A stretch of DNA of 64,000 nucleotides from Adenanthera pavonina. Taxonomy: Eukaryota; Streptophyta; Magnoliopsida; Fabales; Fabaceae. The position numbers were made by a program, and so were the translations under genes. Location of the stretch: NCBI GenBank assembly GCA_026686845.1, contig JAIVEN010000014.1, positions 9,038,001 to 9,102,000 of the forward strand, in the 5' to 3' direction. The notes under the pieces were generated by a model. That model worked only from the letters and a program-made list of their open reading frames with translations, had not been told where the DNA came from and did not search any database. The stretch's first letter is position 1, and every line of letters begins with the position of its first letter. Below are positions 23,768-34,830 of the stretch, piece after piece.

Positions 23768-23881
23768 CCACCCGGCGCCGGGTGGATCCAATTTAATGGA
23801 CCCGGCGCCGGGTGTACGACTGGTTTTTTTTTTTTTTACCCGGCGCCGGATAGGTCCAATTTAATGGACCCGGCGCCGGGT
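23768..23881. repeat. GC-rich palindrome cluster in Athila spacer
   Basis: Four sites: cacccggcgccgggtg, gacccggcgccgggtg, acccggcgccggat and gacccggcgccgggta. Two are joined by the same 'tccaatttaatgga' linker, so part of the cluster arose by local duplication. The motif is the one found in the LTRs. Confidence 0.9.
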
Positions 23882-23957
23882 ATTTTTATTCTTCCCCGTG
23901 CCTTTTTTTTTTTTTTTTTTCGAAAATTTTCTAAAACTTTCTTAAAGAGCTGACACT

Positions 23958-23970
23958 CCCCCCACACTTA
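23958..23970 (-). other. Third copy of the polypurine 13-mer, just after pol
   Basis: TAAGTGTGGGGGG on the minus strand lies about 236 bp past the end of the integrase frame. A polypurine tract at this internal place could act as a central priming site (inference). Confidence 0.7.
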
Positions 23971-24205
23971 GAACGAAGCATTAACATAAAAATGAAAGAA
24001 TTAAGGGGTTAGAAACTTCCCTGATTTATTGCTGAACCTTGTATTGGCTTGGAGACGAGTTCCACGCTCATGATTTCGAACCTAAAAGTCATTAGAAAAC
24101 AAACGTAAGGAAAAGAGAAAAATAAAGATAGGAAGAAAGATTGGGTTGCCTCCCAATAAGCGCTAAATTTAATGTCTATAGCTAGACTAAGCCGTGGCAA
24201 GGATG

Positions 24206-24943
24206 TCAAACTTCATTTAGAGGCACTGATTGTGGTGCATCAACTGATTCCCCTTCATAATAGATCTTAAGCCTCTGACCATTAACCACAAAACGAATTC
24301 CATCAGGTCCTTGAACTTCCACAGCCCCATAAGAACGCACATCAGTAATTTCAAATGGTCCCGACCATCTGGATTTCAATTTTCCTGGAAAAAATTTAAG
24401 GCGTGAGTTGAATAATAACACTTTCTGTCCAACCTTAAATTCTCTCTTTATAATCCTTTTGTCATGCCAAGCCTTGGTTCGCTCCTTATAAATGCGAGCA
24501 TTCTCAAAAGAATCCCATCTAATTTCATCCAACTCAGTCAATTGGAGTAACCGTCACTCACCTGCAGCTTTCAAGTCATAATTAAGAGTACGTATAGCCC
24601 AGTATGCACGGTGCTCTAGCTCTACAGGGAGGTGGCAAGACTTTCCATAGACCAATCTATAGGGAGACATTCCTAGAGGTGTTTTAAATGCAGTCCTATA
24701 TGCCCATAATGCATCATTTAATTTTTGTGACCAATCTTTTCGAGATGCATTAACAGTCTTCTCTAGAATGCCTTTGAGTTCCCTATTAGAGACTTCAACT
24801 TGCCCACTAGTTTGAGGATGGTAAGTGGTGCTAGTTTTAAGATGACACCCATATTTCTTTAAGAGGGATTTAAATTGATAATTCTGAAAATGCACCCCAT
24901 TATCACAAATAAAGGCTCAAGGGACACCAAATCTAGCAAACAA
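24206..24943 (-). pseudogene. Athila integrase C-terminal half, separated by in-frame stops
   Basis: This continues the gag-pol frame without any frameshift. Stops are TAG (24944-24946), TGA (about 24917) and TGA (about 24551). Between them the frame carries CDNGVHF (second catalytic Asp), TTYHPQTSGQVE, NRELKGILEK (catalytic Glu), KDWSQKLNDALWAYRTAFKTP in part and a C-terminal domain with GPFEI and VNGQRLK. The two TGA codons sit where Arg or Lys codons are usual, and at least one is explained by CGA to TGA change at a CpG. The integrase is not made whole from this copy. Confidence 0.85.
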
Positions 24944-27900
24944 CTATTTCACAAATTTAACCACACTTGCGGCAGTGTTATTAGACAATGCAACTGCTTC
25001 TACCCACTTAGTGACATAATCAACACCAACTAAAATGTACAAGTTACCGTTAGAAGGAGGAAAGGGACCCATAAAGTCAAGTCCCCAAACATCAAAGGGC
25101 TCAACTTCCAGAATTCCAGTCTGTGGCATCTCATGACGCTTACTAATGGAACCTGTCCTCTGGCACCTGTCACATTTTGTCACAAAAGTTTGTGCATCCT
25201 TAAAAAGGGTAGGCCAATAAAATCCACTTTGCAACACCTTTGCAGCTGTCTTGTCAGGACCATGATGCCCACCATATGGAGAGGAATGACAATGTTCTAA
25301 GATAGGAGTCATCTCCACCTCTGGTACACATCTTCTTATAATACCATCAGCGCATCGCCTGAAAAGTAATGGATCATCCCAAAGATAGTGTTTGACCTCT
25401 GCTAAAAATCTCTTCCTCTGATGAAAATTGAGATCCTCTGGAATAATGTCTGCAACTAGAAAATTAGCAATGTCAGCAAACCAAGGCAAAAATAACGGAT
25501 CTAGTGCCCACAATTTTTCATCAGGAAATTCCTCCTTAATAGGAATATCAGATTTAGGCACATGCTCTAATCTGGACAAGTGGTCAGCAACCAAGTTTTC
25601 AGAGCCCTTTTTATCTTTAATTTCCCAGTCAAATTCTTGCAAAAGTAAAATCCATCTGATCAGACGAGACTTGGCTTCCTTTTTCTGCATCAAGTATCTA
25701 ATAGCTGCATGATCAGTGTAAATAATGACCTTTGAAAGAGCAAGATATGATCTGAACTTATCTAGAGCACACACCACAGCCAAAAATTCTTTTTCAGTGG
25801 TAGCATAATTGAGCTGTGTATCATCTAAGACCCTACTTGCATAATAAATTACATGCAACTTCTTGTCTTTTCTTTGTCCTAATACTGCTCCAATAGCATA
25901 ATCACTAGCATCACACATCAACTCAAAAGGAATGCTATAGTCAGGGGACACAACAATAGGAGCAGAAATTAAGGCCTTTTTCAAATAATTGAAAGCATTC
26001 AAACAACTGTCATCAAAGATAAAAGGAACATCTTGAACAAGTAGGTTAGTTAAAGGCTTAGCAATTTTAGCAAAATCTTTAATAAATCGCCTATAAAAAC
26101 CTGCATGTCCAAGGAAACTCCTAACAGCTTTTACCGTTGTGGGCGGAGGTAAGTTTTCTATAACATCTACTTTAGCACGATCTACCTCAATCCCTTTTGC
26201 AGAAATTTTGTGCCCCAAAACTATACCTTTAGTCACCATGAAGTGGCATTTTTCCCAATTGAGCACTAGGTTTTTCTCCTTGCACCTCTGCAAAACTCTT
26301 GCGAGATTAGACAAACAGATATCATAAGAGTGGCCAAACACAGAAAAATCATCCATGAAAACTTCAATTATATCCTCAACCATGTCAGAAAAGATAGCCA
26401 TCATGCACCGTTGAAAAGTAGCAGGTGCATTGCAAAGACCAAAAGGCATCCTCCTATAGGCAAAGGTGCCATAAGGACAAGTAAATGTGGTCTTTTCTTG
26501 ATCTTCAGGGGCAATGGGGATCTGAAAGTATCCTGAATAACCATCAAGGAAACAGTAATAGTCATGCCCAGCTAGTCTCTCGAGCATATTATCAACAAAT
26601 GGCAAAGGAAAGTGGTCTTTGCGTGTCGCCTCATTTAATTTCCTATAGTCAATACAAACACGCCAGCCAGTAACCGTTCTTGTAGGAATGAGTTTATTCT
26701 TCTCATTTGAGACCACTGTTATTCCACCCTTCTTAGGAACAACCTGCACAGGACTCACCCAAGAACTGTCAGAAATTGGATAAATTATACCTGCATCAAT
26801 GAGCTTGAGAACCTCAGCGCGTACAACTTCTTTCATATTAGGATTCAATCTCCTTTGATGCTGAACTTTTGGTGTAAAATTTTCTTCCATTAAAATCCTG
26901 TGCACACAAAGTGAAGGGCTAATACCCTTTATGTCAGATATGCTCCAGCCAATAGCAGTTCTATGCTCCCTTAGAATTCTCAATAATTTTTCTTCCTGTT
27001 CAGAATTTAAATGAGCAGAGATAATGACAGGAAAGCTACTAGAGCTGCCCAAAAATGCATATTTCAAATGAGATGGAAGTTGTTTTAACTCAACTTGCGG
27101 AGGTGATTGTTCAGAAGACGGTGGGAGTGACTTCCCTTGTCCTAATGCCTCAAATTTTCTAAATTGTGATGTATATATAGGACCTGAACCTTCTAATTTC
27201 TTCACAGAATCAATAAAATTAACCTCTTCCACATGTTCATTAAGGTTCAATGCAATGCATGCTTCTAAAGGATCTTTATATAATTGTTTGATAGCATGTT
27301 CTTCAACTACTTTATCAATTATATCAACTCTAAAGCAAGATGCTCCAGTTTCATGAAATTTCATAGCCCTTGAAAATTGAAATTCTTCTCGCTCATCACC
27401 TACTCTCAAAATTAATTTTCCAGCGGGCACATCAATCAAGGCCCCAGCAGTTAACAAGAATGGCCTTCCAAGAATTAAAGACACATCTAAATCATTATCA
27501 GTATCCAATACTACAAAATCAGCAGGAATAATAAGATTACCGACTTTTACGAGCACATCCTCCATAATTCCCATTGGGTATCGTACTGATCTATCGGCCA
27601 GTTGTAGAGTCATACCTGTGGGCTTCAGCTCTGTAACCTCGAGCTTCTTACACAAAGAGTAGGGTAATAAATTTATACCTGCTCCAAGGTCACATAAACA
27701 ATGTTTAACAAGTTGAGAGCCTATAACACAAGGAATAGAAAAACTCCCTGGATCCTTTAGCTTTTGGGGCAACTTCTTTTGCAGGATGGCACTGCATTCT
27801 TCATTCAAAGGGACCAGAGCACAATCTTCCAAACTTTGCTTGTTAGATACTAGCTCCTTGAGGAATTTGACATAAGATGGCATATTCGCTAGTACTTCAG

Positions 27901-29686
27901 CAAAAGTGATGTTGATGCGAAGCTTTTTGAACATGTCGAGGAACTTCTTGAACTTGACATCATGCATCTTCTTTTGAATGCGTTGTGGAAAAGGAATAGG
28001 AGGAACATATGGTTTAATTTCAGTAGGTGTAGGATGATCCTGAGCAACATCTTTGGAATTAAGTTTCTCATTGTCCTTCTCATGTGCGCCCTTTTTCAAA
28101 CTCTCATCTTTTTCCTTTGAATTTTGTTCTTCTCTCACAGCTTCTTTTAACTCCTTTCCACTTCTCAATGTAATTGCCATAGCTTCCTCTTTCGGGTTCA
28201 CCTCTGTGTTACTGGGAAACTGCCCTGGATTCCTTTCAGCCACTAATTTAGCCAGGTTATTCATCTGAACTTCCATATTTCGAATTGCAGCTTGAGTGGC
28301 ATTGTTTGTAGTGACTTGGCTAGCCATGAATTGATCAAAATTCTTGTTTACCGCTGCTTGACTAACCATGAACTGATCCAGATTTTTGTTAGTGGATGCT
28401 TGACCAGCTAAGATCTGAGAGAACATATCCTCTAACTGCGGAGTCTTCCCTGTAGATGATGTAGGAAACTGAGGAAGTGCCTGAGTCTTATGCTGCTGAA
28501 ATCCTGGTGGTGCTGATGGAGTTTTCCAAGAGAAGTTCGGATGATTCCGCCACCCAGGATTATATGTGTTTGAGTATGGATCATTTTTCCGTTGCAGTAG
28601 TTGTGGACGTTCGGCATTGGAACCCATATAATTGACTTCTGCATTCCCTTCAATCATATGCACACATGTGTCCTCAGTATGGCCTGATCCCCCGCATGCA
28701 GAACATAACTCTTTAGGAAGATTTTGATTATTGCTCTGTTGTTGGAAAAGAAACTCTATGCGTTGATTTAGCTTCTCTAGCTGTGCAGACACATCAGAGC
28801 GAGAGTTAACTTCATTGACAGGTACTCTCCTGCCTCGTACTCCTTTTTGTCTAGTCTGAGTTGCCACTTGATCATAGATACTCATCATCTCTTCAGCAGT
28901 TAAATTACCATCCCTTGCAGCAATATCCACTAGAGACTGGGAGGTAGGGTTCAAAGCATTATAAAACAGTTTAGCAAGCATCATATCTTGAAATCCATAA
29001 TGGGGACACTCATATAAGTAATCCTTGAATCGATCCCAAGCTTCATAGAAAGGCTCACCATCCAGTTGTGCAAAGAGATATATCTTATCCCTCAGATCTA
29101 CAGTCCTCTGAGGGGAGTAAAACTTGGCAATGAATGCATCGTAGATCTCCCTCCATGATGTCAAAGAGTTTTCTGGTAGATTAAGGATCCATCTTCGAGC
29201 ACTATCCTTCATGCAGAAGTTGAAGCATCTCATTTTAAGCTCCTCTGAAGTCAGACCATTAGGAGGAAGTTGATCAATCCGATTGTAAAAGTCCTTCAAG
29301 AAACCCAATGCATCTTCACCCATTCGACCATGAAAGTTTGGCAAAGAGTTTAAGTGAGTGGTCTTAAACTCATAGTTCTTTGCGTTATCAGATAGCCTGA
29401 TACAAGATGGACTGTCATACACCGCAGGCTTGTCTGCATCCCTCCAAAATAGACGATTTGGATTTTGAACAATTGGATTTCTATGCGGGATTATTTGATC
29501 ATCTTCAAGCAGGTTATTGATGTTATCAAGATTATCATGATTCGCACGATCGTTTTGAGCCATCTCTCTTCTTCTAGCTCGATTTGCCCTGCAAGCACGT
29601 TCAATTTCAAAATTAATAGGAGTCAAATCAGAAGTACTATTGAGACTTTTGGATCTCAATAACATGGAAGAGAAAAGTAAATTCAA
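24944..29686 (-). CDS. Athila gag-pol polyprotein, ends early inside integrase
   Basis: 1580 codons in one frame. Gag with the SARRWILNLPENS block near 162 and zinc knuckle CX2CX4HX4C at 328-341. Aspartic protease motif CDLGAG at 665-670 (Leu in place of the usual Ser/Thr after Asp, common in this lineage). Reverse transcriptase from about 960, with CIDYRKLN near 1011, PFGLCNAPATFQ and catalytic FMDD at about 1110-1113. RNase H with CDASDYAIGAVLG near 1258 and YTDHAAIRYL near 1323. Integrase zinc finger H-H-C-C at about 1465-1508 and first catalytic Asp in the GLDFMGPFP block near 1535. It ends at a TAG shortly after. It copies element RNA into DNA; the truncation removes two of the three integrase catalytic residues. 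Confidence 0.93.
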   Translation of the reverse strand: MNLLFSSMLLRSKSLNSTSDLTPINFEIERACRANRARRREMAQNDRANHDNLDNINNLLEDDQIIPHRNPIVQNPNRLFWRDADKPAVYDSPSCIRLSDNAKNYEFKTTHLNSLPNFHGRMGEDALGFLKDFYNRIDQLPPNGLTSEELKMRCFNFCMKDSARRWILNLPENSLTSWREIYDAFIAKFYSPQRTVDLRDKIYLFAQLDGEPFYEAWDRFKDYLYECPHYGFQDMMLAKLFYNALNPTSQSLVDIAARDGNLTAEEMMSIYDQVATQTRQKGVRGRRVPVNEVNSRSDVSAQLEKLNQRIEFLFQQQSNNQNLPKELCSACGGSGHTEDTCVHMIEGNAEVNYMGSNAERPQLLQRKNDPYSNTYNPGWRNHPNFSWKTPSAPPGFQQHKTQALPQFPTSSTGKTPQLEDMFSQILAGQASTNKNLDQFMVSQAAVNKNFDQFMASQVTTNNATQAAIRNMEVQMNNLAKLVAERNPGQFPSNTEVNPKEEAMAITLRSGKELKEAVREEQNSKEKDESLKKGAHEKDNEKLNSKDVAQDHPTPTEIKPYVPPIPFPQRIQKKMHDVKFKKFLDMFKKLRINITFAEVLANMPSYVKFLKELVSNKQSLEDCALVPLNEECSAILQKKLPQKLKDPGSFSIPCVIGSQLVKHCLCDLGAGINLLPYSLCKKLEVTELKPTGMTLQLADRSVRYPMGIMEDVLVKVGNLIIPADFVVLDTDNDLDVSLILGRPFLLTAGALIDVPAGKLILRVGDEREEFQFSRAMKFHETGASCFRVDIIDKVVEEHAIKQLYKDPLEACIALNLNEHVEEVNFIDSVKKLEGSGPIYTSQFRKFEALGQGKSLPPSSEQSPPQVELKQLPSHLKYAFLGSSSSFPVIISAHLNSEQEEKLLRILREHRTAIGWSISDIKGISPSLCVHRILMEENFTPKVQHQRRLNPNMKEVVRAEVLKLIDAGIIYPISDSSWVSPVQVVPKKGGITVVSNEKNKLIPTRTVTGWRVCIDYRKLNEATRKDHFPLPFVDNMLERLAGHDYYCFLDGYSGYFQIPIAPEDQEKTTFTCPYGTFAYRRMPFGLCNAPATFQRCMMAIFSDMVEDIIEVFMDDFSVFGHSYDICLSNLARVLQRCKEKNLVLNWEKCHFMVTKGIVLGHKISAKGIEVDRAKVDVIENLPPPTTVKAVRSFLGHAGFYRRFIKDFAKIAKPLTNLLVQDVPFIFDDSCLNAFNYLKKALISAPIVVSPDYSIPFELMCDASDYAIGAVLGQRKDKKLHVIYYASRVLDDTQLNYATTEKEFLAVVCALDKFRSYLALSKVIIYTDHAAIRYLMQKKEAKSRLIRWILLLQEFDWEIKDKKGSENLVADHLSRLEHVPKSDIPIKEEFPDEKLWALDPLFLPWFADIANFLVADIIPEDLNFHQRKRFLAEVKHYLWDDPLLFRRCADGIIRRCVPEVEMTPILEHCHSSPYGGHHGPDKTAAKVLQSGFYWPTLFKDAQTFVTKCDRCQRTGSISKRHEMPQTGILEVEPFDVWGLDFMGPFPPSNGNLYILVGVDYVTKWVEAVALSNNTAASVVKFVK

Positions 29687-29743
29687 GAAAATTAATAAGA
29701 GAAAAAGAAAGACTAAAATTAATAGTTCAGCAATTCGTTAGCC

Positions 29744-29761
29744 TCCCCGGCAACGGCGCCA
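29744..29761 (-). other. Primer binding site complementary to tRNA-Asp
   Basis: The minus strand reads TGGCGCCGTTGCCGGGGA just inside the 5' LTR. This is the perfect complement of the 3' end of plant tRNA-Asp including CCA, the primer usual for Athila-type elements. Confidence 0.9.
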
Positions 29762-29767
29762 AAAACT

Positions 29768-31098
29768 TGATCGAGATCCTGCAAGTGTACAGGGTCGATC
29801 GCAGTAATAAAAATATCTCCAGAGTATTCCAGAGGTCGAACCCAAGAGAGGTTGTGATTTACTCAATTAGATAATTTTAGTCAAAACAACCAATTTATGA
29901 AAGTTAATCAAATATTAAACTAAAAGAAATTAACAATAAAAGCAACTAATTTGGTTTGATTCTGAGAATGTTAGGGAATTGGGTTTCATCTTCCTGAGAC
30001 AACTAAAGTTACTCTTAACTTGACTCCTTATAATTATAGTGACAGTTATTTCTAAATTATCCTATTTACCTTTCAGTCAAATAGTCTGTATTTAATTAGG
30101 TTTTAATTCACTCTCGTGCAACTAAAATACCTAATTAAATCTTGAAGTTATAACTAAAATCACCATAAACACCTAATTCTATCCCTAGAATTATTGTTTA
30201 TGTCTATCTCTTTAGGTTTAGGCTCACTCTTCACCTTTCAGTCTATCAAGTTTACCCACAGAATGAATTTTATGGTGGCCAATCACAAAATCCTCAACAA
30301 AGCACAAAAGAGATAGATATAATCAAACATACATATATTGAAAAAATTCAATCATAGACAAGAGTCAAAATCTAGAGTAAACTCTAATTAATCCCAATTA
30401 AACTACATCCATATCCCTAACTGAAAAGATTAGCTACGCATAAACATGGTTCTTAAATTTAACATGAGAATAATCTCCCAAATCATCTGAACAAAATCTA
30501 AAGAAAGAAAACTAGTGGAAGAATAGAAAGATTCAGCCTCACTACGCCTTCAATCCTCTCAGAATTTCCTTCCGAATGCTCTTCTTTAGCTCCAGAGAAT
30601 TTGAAATTAATCTTCTAGGGCTTTGAATCGTCCTCCTCCCCCTCTCCCTTCAAATATATATATATATATATCGTAAGAGGCTCACGGACCAATTACTTAA
30701 ATTGCATTTAACTCTTTCACCCGGCGCCGTATGATGTCAATTTTTATTCAACCGGCGCCGGGTGAACAACCTCACATCCTTCCTCCGTGTTCCACCCGGC
30801 GCCGGGTGGATCAATACTGAGGTTGACCCGGCGCCGGGTCAACTCGTAATTCTGAGCCTCTGACGCCTCCTCACCCGGCCGCGGGTGAGAAAAATAAATG
30901 AGAACCGGATGAATTTTTCTTGGTGTCTTCTTGTCTCCTTTTTCACTCTAAAATCCTCATTTATCCTTCAAATTTTCCTGAAATGCAATTATATCTCAAT
31001 TTAAATAGAATCATGCAAATTTAATATCAAAACTTAACATTTTTCAAGCAAAATGATATCAAATATGGGTATTTTATAGGTATAAAATAGACATATCA
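29768..31098 (-). repeat. 5' LTR of Athila element
   Basis: 1331 bp, near-identical to 18981-20319. Differences seen: lack of 6 bp near 'gattctgag', 2 bp fewer after the AT run, and three G/A differences. It carries the same GC-rich palindrome cluster. Confidence 0.93.
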
Positions 31099-34000
31099 AG
31101 GTGCCATAGTGGTGGTAGTAGTAGTAGTAGTGGCTCTTGGAGGTTGACGAACTCTTTTAATAGAGGTAGTCATAATAGGGGCAGTTTTAATAGAGGTTCT
31201 CAAAATAGGGAAGGTTCTAATTTCAATGGGCTAAGTAAAGGAGAAATTATGTCATCATAGCCTAGTTCTACTATTACCCCCACATTGTATGAGAAGTGCG
31301 AAATATGCCATGGAGCTCTCCCTTGTTTGATTTGTTACAACTGTGGAAAGCCCGGGCATGTTTCTCATAGTTGTACTGTCCCTAAGTATGTGGGTTCTAC
31401 TCATGTCAGGAAGGGTCTTTGCCATCACACAATAAGAGGCGGATGTTACACCTAATGTGATCTTAGGTACTCTAAAACTCAATGGCTTTACTATTCATGT
31501 GTTATTTGATTCTAGTGCTTCGCACTCTTTCATTTCATTTGATTGTGCACGAAGGGTAGGTATGATAGCCATTGAGTTGCCTTTTGAGCTATTTGTCTCA
31601 ACACCTACGGGAGTCTTTGTGAGGACTACTCAAGCATGTTTAAATTGCGTGGTACACTTTAAGAATCAGAGTATTACTTTGGATTTGATTTATTTACCTT
31701 CAATAGGAATTGATGTTATTATCAGTATGGACTGGCTTGAGGCCAATAATGCTATCCTGGATTATGCTAGGAAGACTGTGTCTTTTCCAATGAATGTTTA
31801 TAGTTCTCGGGGTGGTGAAGCAGGTCTCTACCTTTCTTATGCTAAGGTGAAAAGGTGTTTGCATAAGGGTTATCAATGGTTTTTTGCTCGGTATAGGTAG
31901 AAGTGGAAGAAGGATTGAAAAGCATTCAGTTATTCATGATTATCCTAAGCTATTCCCTAAGGAAATTTCTAGTTTACCCCTAGAGAGAGAGTTGGAGTGC
32001 TCCATTGACTTGGTCCCTGATACTGATCCTATTTCTGAAGCACCATATCATATGTCACCAGCGGAGTTGGTAGAAGCAAATTAAGCAGTTGTTAGAGAAG
32101 GGTTTCATTCAACCTAGTGTTTCACTATGGGGAACACCAATGTTGTTTGTCAAAAAGAAAGATGGAAGTCTGCAATTATGTATTGATTATCAATAGATTA
32201 ACTAGATGACAATTAAGAACAAGTATCCATTGACATGCATTGATGACCTTATTGATCTGTTAGCTGGTGCAACTGTGTTTTCTAAGATTGACTTGAGGTC
32301 TGGATATTATCAACTTAGAGTGTGCATGGAAGACATGCCTAAAATCGCTTTTCGGACTTGGTATGACACTATAAGTTTCTTGTGATGCCCTTCAGGTTGA
32401 CCAATGCCCTTGTTGTATTTGTGGACCATATGAACTGGGTATTTCAGCCCTACCTGGATAAGTTTGTGGTTGTATTCATTGATGATATCCTCATATACTC
32501 TATGAGTAAGGAGGAGCATAACCATCATCTTTATACAGTGCTACAGGTGTTAAAAGATCACCAGTCGTATGCCAAGTTAAGTAAGTGTGAATCCTGGTTA
32601 AAGAAAGTGAAGTTTCGATGGCATGTAATCTCAATCAATGATGTGACAATAGATCCCAATAAAGTGGATGTAATGTTAAAATGGGAAAGGCCACAATTTG
32701 TTATAGAAATTAGAAACTTTTTAGGCTTAACAGGTTATTACCAGAAAGTTCATTAAAGGATTTTCTCAGCTGGCTATGCCTTTGAAAAGATTAACACGGA
32801 AGGACTGACCTTTCATTTAGGATGATAAGTGTGAAAGAGCTTTTTAGGAGCTAAAGTTCATCTAACATCTACTCTCGTGTTAATCATTCCCAACTTATAT
32901 GAGACATTCACAGTTTATATGGATGCTTCTAAAAAGGGTTTAGGATGTGTCTTGATGCAACAAAGGAGAGTGGTAGCTTATACCTTGAGACAGTTGAAGC
33001 CTCATGAAGAGAATTACCCCACTTATAATTTAGATTTTTCGATATGAAAATATGGGGGCATTACCTTTATGGTGAACAGTTTGAGGTGTTTAGCGATCAC
33101 AAGAGTTTGAAGTATCTCTTCAACAATAAAGAGTTGAACATGAGGCAACATTGTTAGATAGAGTTCCTAAAGGAATATGACTATGCTCTAAAGTACTATT
33201 ATAGCAAGGCAAATGTGGTGGTTGATTCCTTGAGCAGGAAATCTATTCATATAGCAACTATGATGATGCGGGAACAATAATTAATTGAGAACTTGAGTTA
33301 TCTGAGTTTGTCTATTTCTGTGAAGCCTAGTGCTCTGGTTTTGGGGTTGATTAATGTTTTAAACAATGCGCAGAAAGAGATCTGTTTTGTGCAAATGGAA
33401 GATGAGTATGTTTTGGGTGTTAGGGAACAAGTTGAAATGGGATAAACGCAGGATTTTGATATTAATGAAGATGGAATCATCTGATATCGTAGAAGAATTT
33501 GTGTGCCTAATGCTGAGAGAATGTGTGAGACTGTCCTAGAAGAAGCTTATAAAAGCGATACACCATTTACCCAGGCCCCACCAAGATGTATTACGATTTG
33601 AAACATGGGAATTGGTGACCGGGGATAAAAAGAGATGTTACGGAGTTTGTATTGAAGTGACTAATCTACTAGCATGTAAAGGTTGAACATCATCGTCCCG
33701 CAGGGTTGTTGCAACCAATGGAAATTTCTAAGTGAAAATGGGATGGCATTTCTATGGGCTTTATCATGGGCTTGCCCAGGAGATGATACAATATAGGTGA
33801 ATATGGATAGGTTGAGTAATTTAGCTCATTTCTTACCCATTAGGGAGACTATTACCAAGAAGAAATTGGTACAATTATATGTGGATGAAATTGTCAAGTT
33901 GCATGGAGTCCCGAAGAGCATTGTTTCTGATTGAGACCCGCGGTTTACCTCGAAGTTTTGGAGGTTTATTCAGGAAGCTATAGAGACGAAGCTAAATTGC

Positions 34001-34790
34001 AGTACCACTTACCATCTTCAGTCAGATAGGCAGACTGAGAAAATGATCCAGACCTTAGAAGATATGTTGAGGGCATGTGTTTTGGAGTAAAAAGACAATT
34101 AGGATAGGTACTTTCCTTGGGTGGAATTTGCTTACAAGAACAGCTATCACTCTAGTCTGCAGATGGCACTATTTGAGGTTTTGCATGGAAGAAAGTATTG
34201 ATCACCTTTGTGTTGGGTAGAGTTTAGTGAAAGGAGTTTGTTGGGGCCGGCTATAGTGGATCAGACTACCTGACATATTGACAGTACTCGTTAGAAGCTT
34301 TTGGCTGCTCAAAGTAGGTAGAAGAGTTATATTGATAAGAGGAGAAGGCTGTTGGAGTTTGGAGTTAGGGACCATGTGTTTCTTAAAGTCACCCCGGCAA
34401 TTAGTGTAGGAAGCTTTATTTGCGACAATAAGCTCACCTCGAGGTATATAGGGCTATTCCAAATCCTCAATAAGATTGAACCGGTGGTGTGCCAAGTGGC
34501 ATTACCACTATCTAGCTGGGTTGCACGATGTGTTCCATGTATCTTAACTCAAGAAGTATCAGACCGATCTATCTCACATTATCAAGCATACAGAGGTGCA
34601 GTTACAGGAGGATTTATCATTTGAGGCCAGGCTAAAAATAATTGTGGATTTGAAGGTAAAGCAATTGAGGAATAAAACAATTAAGTTAGTAAAGTTCTTA
34701 TGGCCGAGTTTGACATCGAGTGAAGCTACTTAAGAGATGGAGGATTCTATGCGGAGGAACTATCCTCATCTTTTCCCCTGAGTATATGTT
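31099..34790 (+). pseudogene. Outer Tekay-type element: end of gag, protease, RT, RNase H, integrase, chromodomain remnants
   Basis: It continues the gag broken at 18980. A Ser- and Arg-rich linker, then zinc knuckle CYNCGKPGHVSHSC (about 31336-31377). Protease with LFDSSASHSFIS (normal DSGASHSFIS) near 31507. RT pieces VKKKDGSLQLCIDY near 32150, IDLRSGYYQLR near 32285, and VVVFIDDILIYS near 32468. RNase H with YMDASKKGLGCVL near 32917 and FSDHKSLKYL near 33090. Degenerate integrase about 33490-34340 with YHLQSDRQTE. The tail (34590-34780) reads VKQLRNKTIKLVK and EMEDSMRRNYPHLFP, the chromodomain-type ending of Del/Tekay elements. At least ten stops or frameshifts break it. Confidence 0.85.
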
Positions 34791-34830
34791 CTAAAATTTC
34801 AAGGATAAAATTTTTATAAGGTAGGAAGAA

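Larger units (their letters stand above)
22801..24205. other. Athila spacer between pol and second ORF
   Basis: No supported coding sequence. It contains a GC-rich palindrome cluster (23768-23881), poly-T runs and a polypurine 13-mer (23958-23970). Open frames near 23550-23771 are low in complexity. Confidence 0.6.
18981..31098 (-). mobile_element. Young Athila-type Ty3/gypsy retrotransposon nested in the Tekay gag
   Basis: The 12.1-kb element is bounded by near-identical LTRs (18981-20319 and 29768-31098). The order on the minus strand is 5' LTR, primer site complementary to tRNA-Asp, gag-protease-RT-RNaseH-integrase in one frame (29686-24206), a polypurine tract, a second ORF at the env position (22800-21595), further polypurine tracts, 3' LTR. 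This layout and the RT and second-ORF families are those of the Athila lineage. LTRs differ by three substitutions (all G/A) plus 6-bp and 2-bp indels, so the insertion is recent. No clean target duplication is visible (aaact on the left, aggtg on the right). The pol frame carries three stops and the second ORF one, so this copy is unlikely to be autonomous. Confidence 0.92.

Noticed and set aside
25428..25712. 94-codon + strand frame within the Athila pol region
   Set aside because: It is antisense to the long gag-pol frame and has no family signal.
29744..29761. tRNA-Asp gene fragment
   Set aside because: Only the 18-nt acceptor-end complement is present, at the exact place of a retrotransposon primer site.
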